A program made the position numbers and the translations under genes. From assembly GCF_002831625.1 (NCBI RefSeq), contig NZ_CP025116.1, positions 2,471,501-2,535,500 of the forward strand: DNA of 64,000 bases, written 5' to 3'. Each line of letters opens with the position of its first letter. Within the stretch, counting starts at the first letter, position 1. The DNA comes from Nonlabens sp. MB-3u-79. GTDB lineage: Bacteria > Bacteroidota > Bacteroidia > Flavobacteriales > Flavobacteriaceae. Under the pieces are notes generated by a model. It was given only the letters and a program-made list of their open reading frames with translations, was not told the origin of the DNA and did not search any database. Shown here piece after piece: positions 17,464 to 25,169 of the stretch.

Positions 17464-18582
17464 GTGAAGACAAAGTCAATTAATACCTCGTTAAATGATC
17501 GAATTACCGCTTTCGCGAAAGCGAGTTCCCTACTTTCCTCCTACCTAGAAGGCAGTTTAAAAGCGTTAACAAATGACGGTGTAAGCTGGCACGACCGTAT
17601 TCAGCAGAGATTAGAGCTCGCTCAACGCAAGAACTCTTGGTTTACAGATGACACCTTAGAATTTGCCATTACACAATGGGCAGAGGCACTTAACGAAGAA
17701 AATTTAACGATTTGGATGCAAAATTATCCTTTAGATAAGGTGACCGCTAAAAATATTGCATTAATAACTGCTGGTAATTTGCCATTAGTAGGTTTTCACG
17801 ATGTGTTATCGGTGATCATCGTTGGTCATCATGCCATGATAAAAAATTCGAGTAATGATGATGTGTTGACGCCTTTACTGCTAGAAATAGCAACTTCATT
17901 TTGTGCAGACTTAGCATCATCTTATTCCTATGTGGATGGTAAATTGGAAAATTACGATGCTGTTATCGCGACAGGAAGCAACAATACCGCACGTTATTTT
18001 GAACATTATTTTGGTGAAAAACCTAACATCATACGCAAGAACCGTAATAGTGTTGCTGTACTAACAGGGAATGAAACTCTAGAGCAAATGGAGGCTTTGA
18101 GTAAGGATGTGTTTCTTTATTTTGGTTTGGGTTGTAGAAGTGTGAGTCATTTAAAGGTTCCTAAAGGTTATAATTTTGATCTTTTTTTTAATGGGATGTT
18201 TGTGCAGAAAGGACTTATCAAAAATGAGAAGTACTTGAATAATTACGATTACAACAAGGCGGTTTACCTGATGAGTGAGTTTGATTTACTGGACAACGAA
18301 TTCTTATTGATAAAAGAAGAGAACAGCAGCTACTCTTCTCCTATCGCGAGTTTAGGTTATAGTTTTTATGAACACATAGAAGATCTAGCGGTAGAATTTG
18401 AACAAAACGCAGATCAATTGCAATGTGTTGTTGCCCAAGGGGCCGCAGCGGCTACTGTCATAGAAAAGTTGGGAGGTAAGAACGCTCCTCAAATTGTTGA
18501 TTTTGGAACAACACAGACCCCTGGATTACAAGATTATGCTGATGGTGTGGACACGATTCAGTTTTTGTTGACATTATCTTAA
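17464..18582 (+). CDS. LuxC-like acyl-CoA reductase
   Basis: This 372-residue protein resembles the acyl-CoA reductase (LuxC) family, a short aldehyde-dehydrogenase-like enzyme that reduces activated acyl groups to aldehydes. Segments such as NIALITAGNLPLVGFHDVL (near 98) and YFGLGCRSVSHLKVP with a candidate nucleophile Cys near 223 fit the family. GTG at 17464 is the start because no ATG precedes the conserved N-terminal region. An iterated palindrome near the start encodes TAFAKAS. It precedes serC and serA and is divergent from ferredoxin, an order I recall in other Flavobacteria. Luciferase genes are absent, so bioluminescence is not implied. Confidence 0.85.
   Translation: MKTKSINTSLNDRITAFAKASSLLSSYLEGSLKALTNDGVSWHDRIQQRLELAQRKNSWFTDDTLEFAITQWAEALNEENLTIWMQNYPLDKVTAKNIALITAGNLPLVGFHDVLSVIIVGHHAMIKNSSNDDVLTPLLLEIATSFCADLASSYSYVDGKLENYDAVIATGSNNTARYFEHYFGEKPNIIRKNRNSVAVLTGNETLEQMEALSKDVFLYFGLGCRSVSHLKVPKGYNFDLFFNGMFVQKGLIKNEKYLNNYDYNKAVYLMSEFDLLDNEFLLIKEENSSYSSPIASLGYSFYEHIEDLAVEFEQNADQLQCVVAQGAAAATVIEKLGGKNAPQIVDFGTTQTPGLQDYADGVDTIQFLLTLS
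17508..17523. repeat. Iterated palindrome copy 5 (in acyl-CoA reductase gene)
   Basis: A perfect 16-bp CGCTTTCGCGAAAGCG read as TAFAKAS, 15 codons after the start. Confidence 0.9.
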
Positions 18583-18657
18583 AAACCTTATCGATTTCAT
18601 AACATATTTTGGTCTTTGATTTTGCATTTTTGTATTTCATCCTAAAGAGAACAAAAA

Positions 18658-19719
18658 ATGCTTAAGCACAATTTTAGCGCAGGTCCTTGCATACTGCCAC
18701 AAGAAGTTTTCAAAAAAGCAGCTGCAGCTGTTCTTAATTTCAATGACCTTAGTATTTTAGAGATTTCCCACCGGAGTAAAGATTTTGTTGCGGTAATGGA
18801 AAAAGCCCAGGCTCTAGCCTTAGAACACTTAGGTTTAACTGATAAAGGTTACAAAGCAATCTTTTTAGGTGGCGGCGCAAGCATGCAATTTTTAATGGTA
18901 GCTTATAACCTACTTGAGAAAAAAGCAGCCTATCTCAATACAGGTACTTGGAGCGATAAAGCGATCAAGGAAGCCAAAATGTTTGGAGAGGTTGTTGAAG
19001 TAGGCTCTTCAAAGAAAGACAACTACAACTATATACCTAAAGGTTATGTAGTGCCAGAAGATGTGGATTACTTTCACTTTCAGACCAATAACACCATTTT
19101 TGGTACGCAGTTACAGTACACACCTGATGTTTCTGTTCCTCTTATTTGTGATATGAGTAGTGATATTTTTTCAAGACAACGCGATTTTGAAAAATACGAT
19201 TTGATTTATGCTGGAGCTCAAAAAAATATGGGCCCTGCTGGAGCCACATTAATTGTAGTAAAAGAAGATATCTTAGGGAAAGTTTCAAGACAAATCCCTT
19301 CTATGCTCGATTATAGAAAACACATCTCTAAAGAGTCTATGTTCAATACGCCACCAGTATTTCCTATTTATGTGAGCATGCTCACCTTAGAGTGGCTAAA
19401 AGAAAACGGCGGAATTGATGCGATTGAAAAACTCAACAATCAGAAAGCTGCTTTGATTTATAACGAAATAGATCGCAACCCATTATTTAAAGGTTTCGTT
19501 ACAGAAAAAGAAGATCGTTCCACTATGAACGCCACTTTTGTACTGAACAATGAGGCACATGCCCCTGCTTTTGACGCTTTATGGAAAGAAGCAGGAATCA
19601 ACGGTTTAAACGGTCATAGGTCTGTAGGTGGATATCGTGCAAGTATGTACAATGCTTTGCCATTAGAAAGCGTACAAGCACTTGTGGATACCATGAAAGA
19701 ACTAGAGAGAACAGCTTAA
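18658..19719 (+). CDS. serC: Phosphoserine aminotransferase
   Basis: This 353-residue PLP enzyme converts 3-phosphohydroxypyruvate and glutamate to phosphoserine, step two of serine synthesis. The start NFSAGPCILP, the GGGASMQF phosphate-binding loop near 68-75, and the PLP lysine K189 in YAGAQKNMGPAG are family hallmarks. The HRSVGG C-terminal motif is also present. It lies directly upstream of serA and the pair encodes consecutive steps in serine synthesis. Confidence 0.96.
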   Translation: MLKHNFSAGPCILPQEVFKKAAAAVLNFNDLSILEISHRSKDFVAVMEKAQALALEHLGLTDKGYKAIFLGGGASMQFLMVAYNLLEKKAAYLNTGTWSDKAIKEAKMFGEVVEVGSSKKDNYNYIPKGYVVPEDVDYFHFQTNNTIFGTQLQYTPDVSVPLICDMSSDIFSRQRDFEKYDLIYAGAQKNMGPAGATLIVVKEDILGKVSRQIPSMLDYRKHISKESMFNTPPVFPIYVSMLTLEWLKENGGIDAIEKLNNQKAALIYNEIDRNPLFKGFVTEKEDRSTMNATFVLNNEAHAPAFDALWKEAGINGLNGHRSVGGYRASMYNALPLESVQALVDTMKELERTA

Positions 19720-19807
19720 AGAGCTGAAAACAAAATTAAAATTAAAAGCATTTGTTTCCGACTTCCCTTGGATGGGTTAACGGCAATTAAAAAATTAGAA
19801 GATTATT

Positions 19808-20761
19808 ATGAAAATACTAGCAAATGATGGCGTTTCACAAAGCGGAATAGATAAATTAACCGCAGCTGGTCACGAGGTGTTGACTACAAATGTAGCACAA
19901 GATCAACTACAAGATTACATCAATAAAAATGATATCGCAGTTCTTTTAGTACGATCTGCTACAACGGCTCGTAAGGAATTGATCGATAATTGTCCAAGTC
20001 TTAAAATTATAGGTCGTGGTGGTGTTGGAATGGATAATATAGATGTGACTTATGCTCGTGAAAAAGGTCTTCAAGTAATCAATACTCCTGCAGCGAGTAG
20101 CGCAAGTGTCTCTGAATTGGTTTTTGCACACCTTTATGGTGGAGTTCGTTTTCTTTATGATGCAAACCGCAACATGCCGCTAGAAGGAGAAAGCAACTTT
20201 AAAGGGCTTAAAAAAACCTATGCAAAAGGTTCTGAACTACGAGGTAAAACTATAGGGATAATTGGAATAGGACGTATAGGACAAGAAGTGGCCAAAATTG
20301 CTGCTGGTGTAGGAATGAACGTAATTGCTCACGATAGTTTTGCAGATAAGTCACCTACTGTTTCCTGGGATCTTTTTGACGGACAAACTATTAATGTTGA
20401 AATTCCTTTGGTAAGTAAAGAAGAACTATTAAAAACAGCCGACTTTGTAACTATTCATGTTCCCGCACAAACGGATTATGTTATAGGAACTGATGAGTTA
20501 GAAATGATGAAAAAAGGAGCTGCTATTGTTAATGCTGCTCGTGGTGGTGTTCTTGATGAAGTAGCTTTAGTAGCTGCCTTAGAATCAGAGCACATCTCTT
20601 TTGCTGCGTTAGATGTTTTTGAAAAAGAACCAAAACCTGAGGTTGTATTGCTTATGAACTCTAAACTTTCTTTAAGTCCACATATAGGTGCTGCAACTAA
20701 TGAAGCTCAGGACCGTATTGGAACCGAACTAGCAGACCAGATTATTAACATATTAGGGTAA
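19808..20761 (+). CDS. serA: D-3-phosphoglycerate dehydrogenase, short form
   Basis: This 317-residue NAD-dependent dehydrogenase oxidises 3-phosphoglycerate in step one of serine synthesis. The nucleotide-binding motif is GIIGIGRIGQEVAK (about 151-164), the catalytic Arg is in NAARGGVLDE, and the catalytic His in LSPHIGAATNEA. It lacks the C-terminal ACT domain of longer SerA proteins, so feedback control by serine may differ. The leader of 88 bases after serC and the terminator at 20880 define the end of the unit. Confidence 0.93.
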   Translation: MKILANDGVSQSGIDKLTAAGHEVLTTNVAQDQLQDYINKNDIAVLLVRSATTARKELIDNCPSLKIIGRGGVGMDNIDVTYAREKGLQVINTPAASSASVSELVFAHLYGGVRFLYDANRNMPLEGESNFKGLKKTYAKGSELRGKTIGIIGIGRIGQEVAKIAAGVGMNVIAHDSFADKSPTVSWDLFDGQTINVEIPLVSKEELLKTADFVTIHVPAQTDYVIGTDELEMMKKGAAIVNAARGGVLDEVALVAALESEHISFAALDVFEKEPKPEVVLLMNSKLSLSPHIGAATNEAQDRIGTELADQIINILG

Positions 20762-20879
20762 GACGCTGCCGTATGATTATCAAATCATATAGTTGAATAC
20801 AGTACTGTATTGCTAAAATTATTTGAAACAATCTGAAGCTGTTTTAGGTATCAAAAGACTACAATGGTAAAATAGGATG

Positions 20880-20912
20880 AACCGCATTTCAATGAGAAAT
20901 GCGGTTTTTTTT
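20880..20912 (+). terminator. Hairpin terminator of serC-serA
   Basis: AACCGCATTTC pairs with GAAATGCGGTT across a 4-base loop, followed by eight T. Confidence 0.85.
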
Positions 20913-20946
20913 GATTCCGTTAACACCATATTACTTGTACATACAA

Positions 20947-20954
20947 TAAATTTG
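20947..20954 (+). promoter_or_regulatory. -7 box of pirin gene
   Basis: TAAATTTG lies 6 bases before the pirin ATG at 20960, so the mRNA leader would be very short or absent. The box could be fortuitous. Confidence 0.4.
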
Positions 20955-20959
20955 TCTGC

Positions 20960-21673
20960 ATGAATACAACCCTACACAAATCAGATTCTAGAGGTCATGC
21001 AAATCATGGCTGGTTGAATAGTTACCATTCGTTTAGCTTTGCGGGATATCACAATCCAGACCGTATGAGTTTTGGAGTATTGCGCGTATTAAATGATGAT
21101 GCTGTTGCAGGTGGTATGGGCTTTGGTGCTCACCCGCATGAGAACATGGAGATTATAAGCATCCCTCTTTCTGGGGACTTAAAACACCAAGACAGTACAG
21201 GAAGAACAACCATTATCAAAAATGGAGATATCCAAGTGATGAGCGCAGGGACGGGGATTACTCACAGTGAGAAAAATGCAAGTCAAAATGAAGAAGTGAA
21301 ATTTCTTCAAATTTGGGTTATTCCTAATCAGCAAAATGTCACTCCTCGTTATGATCAAATCACTCTTGACCCTAACAATAGGCGCAATCAATTAGAACAA
21401 ATACTTTCTCCTAACCCAGAGGATGCCGGTGTATGGATTCATCAAGATGCTTGGTTTCATTTAGGAACTTTTGAAAAAGGTATAAAAAGTACTTATGAGA
21501 TCAACAAGTCTGGAAACGGGGTCTACGCTTTTGTTTTAAAAGGTTCTTTTAAGATAGGAGATCAAGAAATGAGCCATCGCGATGGGTTAGGGATTTGGGA
21601 GGCCTCCTCTTTTGAATTGACTTCTTTATCTGAGAATGCTGAGATTTTATTGATGGAAGTACCATTAGGATAA
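20960..21673 (+). CDS. Pirin-family protein
   Basis: This 237-residue bicupin of the pirin (YhhW-like) family has metal ligands in FGAHPHENMEIISIPLSG (H57 and H59 region) and the later HSEKN segment. The family includes quercetin dioxygenases and redox-sensing regulators. HGWLNSYHSFSF near residue 15 and GDIQVMSAGTGITHSE are clear family signatures. It is a single gene after the serine unit. The substrate is not known. Confidence 0.9.
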   Translation: MNTTLHKSDSRGHANHGWLNSYHSFSFAGYHNPDRMSFGVLRVLNDDAVAGGMGFGAHPHENMEIISIPLSGDLKHQDSTGRTTIIKNGDIQVMSAGTGITHSEKNASQNEEVKFLQIWVIPNQQNVTPRYDQITLDPNNRRNQLEQILSPNPEDAGVWIHQDAWFHLGTFEKGIKSTYEINKSGNGVYAFVLKGSFKIGDQEMSHRDGLGIWEASSFELTSLSENAEILLMEVPLG

Positions 21674-22073
21674 AAACCGTTGAAATACTTCTTGCAATTC
21701 CCGTAGGAAAGTTGGATAAGCCCTAAGTTAATTACCATCGTCTTTATCCTTTACAAATAAGTTTTCTCTATAAGCAGCATCAGAATCTTGTCTACAGTTT
21801 TAAAACAGGGTTTATTACTGCTGTTGTTAAGCTCACACTATATTTCGCAAAGGCCTACTTTTATAAAATAGGCTCCTGTTAGATGTTCAATAACAAGAAT
21901 TACCTTCTAATTATAATGCCGCAAAATCATGTTGAATCTATCCGCTTCTTATACTATTTTACTTATAAATAGCTGTTTACAAAAAAAAAAGCTTTTCAGA
22001 TTAAGGCAATCTTTTGTAACAAAACCACAACAGGAACCGTCAGATATAGTTGAACAGATCTAAAACCAATTTG
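21674..22073. other. Intergenic region, nothing identified
   Basis: These 400 AT-rich bases contain no supported gene. There are long A runs near 21980 and no clear TAnnTTTG box within the last 100 bases. Confidence 0.4.
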
Positions 22074-23165
22074 ATGATTAAAAAAATAATACTGGGAATG
22101 GTTATCATTGTGGTAATCGCTGCTGCTGCTGGTGGATATGCGATATATTCCTTCTTTCCTGAAGATGATTATGTCGCTCAATTTGCTTTAGAAAATCCAG
22201 ATAAATCTGCTTTTTTATTAATTAGAAATGATACCGTCATCGGTCAGCAAAACCTTCATAAACAAATGCCACTGGCCAGTACGCTAAAGTTAATCATAGC
22301 AGTGGAATTTGCTGAGCAAGTTGGACAAGGTTTGCTAAATCCAGAGGAGAAAATAGCAAAGAAAGAACTGCTTCAATTCTATGTTCCTAATTCAGATGCC
22401 GGCGCTCATAATAACTGGAGTGACAGCGATGATATTCTTAAATACGGCGATAGTATACCTTTAATAAGTATTGCAAAAGGAATGATGCAATACAGTTCTA
22501 ATGCAAATTCAGAATGGCTTATGGAACGATTAGGTCTTAAAAATATCAATAATCAGTTGACCAAATTAGATTTTAAGGACCACTCTCCTATTTATCCTTT
22601 TGTTTCTTCCTTATTTATTACTAAAGAGTACTTTAAAGATAAAACAGAAGAGGAACTAATACAGGCTATTAAAAACTTATCTGAAGAGCAGTACATCAAT
22701 TATGCACTGGATATTCATCAGAAAATGCTTAAGGATCCTGATTATAGCAACCAACAGTTGGATTTAAATGAGACCATGCAGCGTATTTGGTCGGACAGAT
22801 TGCCTACTGGAAGTGTTGGTGATTATGTTGCATTGATGAAAAAACTCAATTCCAAAACCTATTATGATGAAAAAACACAAACTGTTCTCCATGAAATCAT
22901 TGAAACAAGTATGCGCTATAATTCTACAAAGGAATTCTATAAGCATATAGGAATTAAAAGTGGGTCGACTCTCTTTATCATAACAAAAGCTCTTTATGCT
23001 GAAGACCATAAAGGGAATAAAACCGAGATGGCTTACTTTTTTAATGACCTGGATGCTCAGGAGCGTAAAAAAATGACCATGTTCATGAAGGACTTTGACA
23101 GGGCAGTACTTAGAAATCCTATAATGGTACAACAAATTCAGAAGTTGTATTCCACCGATGAATAG
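22074..23165 (+). CDS. Penicillin-binding/beta-lactamase-type serine hydrolase
   Basis: This 363-residue protein has an N-terminal transmembrane anchor (about 4-26) and a serine hydrolase domain of the class A beta-lactamase fold. The active-site motifs are S69-T-L-K72, S141-S-N143 and K294-S-G296. The usual beta-lactamase omega-loop Glu is not obvious, so it may be a DD-peptidase or other hydrolase rather than a resistance enzyme. ATG at 22074 is preferred over the upstream TTG at 22050. It is a single gene in a region of small envelope proteins. Confidence 0.8.
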   Translation: MIKKIILGMVIIVVIAAAAGGYAIYSFFPEDDYVAQFALENPDKSAFLLIRNDTVIGQQNLHKQMPLASTLKLIIAVEFAEQVGQGLLNPEEKIAKKELLQFYVPNSDAGAHNNWSDSDDILKYGDSIPLISIAKGMMQYSSNANSEWLMERLGLKNINNQLTKLDFKDHSPIYPFVSSLFITKEYFKDKTEEELIQAIKNLSEEQYINYALDIHQKMLKDPDYSNQQLDLNETMQRIWSDRLPTGSVGDYVALMKKLNSKTYYDEKTQTVLHEIIETSMRYNSTKEFYKHIGIKSGSTLFIITKALYAEDHKGNKTEMAYFFNDLDAQERKKMTMFMKDFDRAVLRNPIMVQQIQKLYSTDE

Positions 23166-23422
23166 TGTTTTTATGTATTTGTTAACAAGGCTTTTAAAGA
23201 ATCAGACCTATTAAACCAAGGTGTTTTACAAGGTGAAAAGAGTCTTCCAAAAAATGTCTTTATATGCTGGAAACAAGTGGGCTTTGGCAAATAAATAGAA
23301 CTGCATTTGAAAAACTAAAGGAATGACCTTTCAAGTAGTTGCTTTATTAATTTCACTCATTGAACATGCCTGCTGACTCATTGCTCCTTTTTAAATCTTA
23401 ACTTCCACTTTACTTTTAGCCT

Positions 23423-23833
23423 ATGAAAAATTTATTATACAGCATTTTAATAATAGCAGCTATTGTAGGATGCAGCTCCGTGCAAACGAGGACAAAAGGA
23501 AAAAAGAATCCCTCTGGAGTACAAAATGATACCGTGCGTATTGCAAATGACAGTCTGCAATACGAGCTAATCGTTATAGAGCCAGGATTTTATGGTTGGC
23601 TTGCAGGTCAACCACAACAAGGATATTACTCACAATCTAGTATGGAAATTAGTAATAATTTTAAAGTAATGGAGTATAATTTACGAACTAGGAACCCCAT
23701 GCAGTACGGAGTTAATTTATACACTTTTCCTATAGAATATGATCGCAATATAGATTATGGCTATGAAGTCAATTATATGTTATATAACTACTTTCTTTTC
23801 TTTGAACAAACATACAATCAGAGGCTGAAGTAA
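23423..23833 (+). CDS. DUF6146-like lipoprotein
   Basis: This 136-residue lipoprotein has the lipobox IVGC with Cys17. The mature part carries ELIVIEPGFYGWLAGQPQQG and ends with YEVNYMLYNYFLFFEQTYNQ, a tyrosine-rich tail I associate with DUF6146 of Flavobacteria. No function is known. It is followed after 14 bases by the membrane protein gene at 23848. Confidence 0.65.
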   Translation: MKNLLYSILIIAAIVGCSSVQTRTKGKKNPSGVQNDTVRIANDSLQYELIVIEPGFYGWLAGQPQQGYYSQSSMEISNNFKVMEYNLRTRNPMQYGVNLYTFPIEYDRNIDYGYEVNYMLYNYFLFFEQTYNQRLK

Positions 23834-23835
23834 CT

Positions 23836-23843
23836 TATTTTTG
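23836..23843 (+). promoter_or_regulatory. Possible -7 box before membrane protein gene
   Basis: TATTTTTG matches the consensus but lies only 5 bases before the next ATG, so transcription from it would be nearly leaderless. Confidence 0.3.
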
Positions 23844-23847
23844 CAGC

Positions 23848-24351
23848 ATGCAAAAAATAAAAAAGAATTGGGAAATAACTCATAACTGGCAACTCATTTT
23901 TATACCCTTAGGAATTCTAGGACTTCTCGCCTGCGGTTATTTTATAGCAGTGCTGACATTACCTACCACTTTTGAAGACATTACTTATGAATATGCTTTT
24001 ACGGGCATTACGACAGTATTCCTTGCTTTTATTTTTTATATAGTCACTATGTGGCTGTTTAAAAAATTGAGGACGAGATGGGACGTCACTTATAGATGGG
24101 AATTGATAGCTATTTTTATTGTGTTTGCCGTTACAGGTTCTCTATCTGCTCGCTTATCTGGTCCTCTTATGGAGTTAATAGGCTTGACTAAGGAATCTAC
24201 TTCGCTTTGGGTTTTTTGGCCACTGCGTATTTTGATAATCTTCCCTATTTACCAAATCGTTTTGGTAGGAATGGGATGGGTTTTTGGACAGCATGCGTTT
24301 TTCTGGGAATTTGAAAAGAAGATGTTATCTAGGTTTGGTATTAAGTTGTGA
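23848..24351 (+). CDS. Four-helix membrane protein, DUF6787-like
   Basis: This 167-residue integral membrane protein has hydrophobic segments at about 16-38, 48-72, 84-104 and 123-150. The ends are Trp-rich and contain repeated W-[ED]-[IV]-T motifs (NWEITHNWQLIFI, RWDVTYRWELIAI), so the protein looks like an internal duplication of two two-helix units. The DUF6787 name is tentative. Function unknown. It may be cotranscribed with the preceding lipoprotein gene. Confidence 0.6.
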   Translation: MQKIKKNWEITHNWQLIFIPLGILGLLACGYFIAVLTLPTTFEDITYEYAFTGITTVFLAFIFYIVTMWLFKKLRTRWDVTYRWELIAIFIVFAVTGSLSARLSGPLMELIGLTKESTSLWVFWPLRILIIFPIYQIVLVGMGWVFGQHAFFWEFEKKMLSRFGIKL

Positions 24352-24393
24352 CAGCTAAAATTTATTTTACTGGACAGGTGAGTTATTAATAGT

Positions 24394-24407
24394 GCTTTCG
24401 CGAAAGC
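24394..24407. repeat. Iterated palindrome copy 6 (intergenic)
   Basis: A perfect 14-bp GCTTTCGCGAAAGC between the membrane protein gene and the DUF1456 gene, about 42 bases upstream of the latter's promoter box. Confidence 0.9.
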
Positions 24408-24448
24408 GGAACTCCTCACTTAATCCTTCCTAAAAACAATGATAATTG

Positions 24449-24456
24449 TACCTTTG
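24449..24456 (+). promoter_or_regulatory. -7 box of DUF1456 gene
   Basis: TACCTTTG matches TAnnTTTG, 30 bases before the start at 24487. Confidence 0.5.
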
Positions 24457-24486
24457 CATCTTTCAACTAGTCTATAATCAAAAGAA

Positions 24487-24984
24487 ATGGATAACAACGA
24501 TATTTTAAGAAGACTGCGATTTACTCTCAACCTGAGTGATGATTCCATGATGGATATGTATGCTAAAGGAGGTGAGCGTGTTTCTAGAGCAGAGATAAGT
24601 AGCTGGCTTAAAAAAGAGGAGGATGAAGATTTTGATGTTGTTGTCGATGAGAATCTAGCGACTTTTCTCAATGGTCTTATCGTGAATTATCGCGGTAAAA
24701 AAGAGGGGCAGATTCCTGTTGTAGAAACAGAATTAGACAATACTATTATTTTGCGCAAACTGAAAATTGCTTTTAATTTCACTTCAGACGAGTTGATTTA
24801 TATCTGGAAAAAAGCTGACGTTGAAATTAGTGAAACAGAGTTAAGCGCCTTTTTTAGAAAGAAATCACATCCTAAGTTTAAATACTTAAACGATCAGTAT
24901 TTACGTAAATTCCTAAAAGGATTCCAGATTCAGCGCAAAACACAGCGGGAGAAGGAAGCCTATAGAAATTCTTTTAAGAAGTAA
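24487..24984 (+). CDS. DUF1456 family protein (YehS-like)
   Basis: This 165-residue protein is built of two DUF1456 repeats, each starting with a similar block (NNDILRRLRFTLNLSDDSMM and NTIILRKLKIAFNFTSDELI) followed by a SRAEISSWLKK/SETELSAFFRK segment. The family is widespread in proteobacteria and Bacteroidota (E. coli YehS) and has no established function. The second repeat ends in a Lys/Arg-rich tail that could bind nucleic acid (inference). It is a single gene convergent with ccsBA. Confidence 0.85.
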   Translation: MDNNDILRRLRFTLNLSDDSMMDMYAKGGERVSRAEISSWLKKEEDEDFDVVVDENLATFLNGLIVNYRGKKEGQIPVVETELDNTIILRKLKIAFNFTSDELIYIWKKADVEISETELSAFFRKKSHPKFKYLNDQYLRKFLKGFQIQRKTQREKEAYRNSFKK

Positions 24985-25115
24985 CTAACTATAACTCTAA
25001 GAGATAGCACAACACCTAGAGGTGCTTATCAAATTATATAAAACTCATAGAATTTCTTTATAAACACGATCAGGTATGTTTGTGCACCAACTATTCTGAG
25101 AATAGTGATTAACAG

Positions 25116-25148
25116 AAAAGCCGATACATATTAAATGTATCGGCTTTT
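25116..25148. terminator. Bidirectional terminator between DUF1456 gene and ccsBA
   Basis: A perfect 14-bp stem AAAAGCCGATACAT and its complement, with a 5-base loop and A/T flanks, lies between convergent genes. Confidence 0.85.
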
Positions 25149-25169
25149 TAATTTTAAAATTCTAGCAGC

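Noticed and set aside
17464..18582. Bioluminescence system because of LuxC similarity
   Set aside because: No luxA, luxB, luxD or luxE gene is nearby and this LuxC-like gene sits with serine synthesis genes.
22074..23165. Antibiotic-resistance beta-lactamase
   Set aside because: The SxxK, SxN and KSG motifs are shared with penicillin-binding proteins and the omega-loop Glu is not apparent; resistance cannot be claimed.
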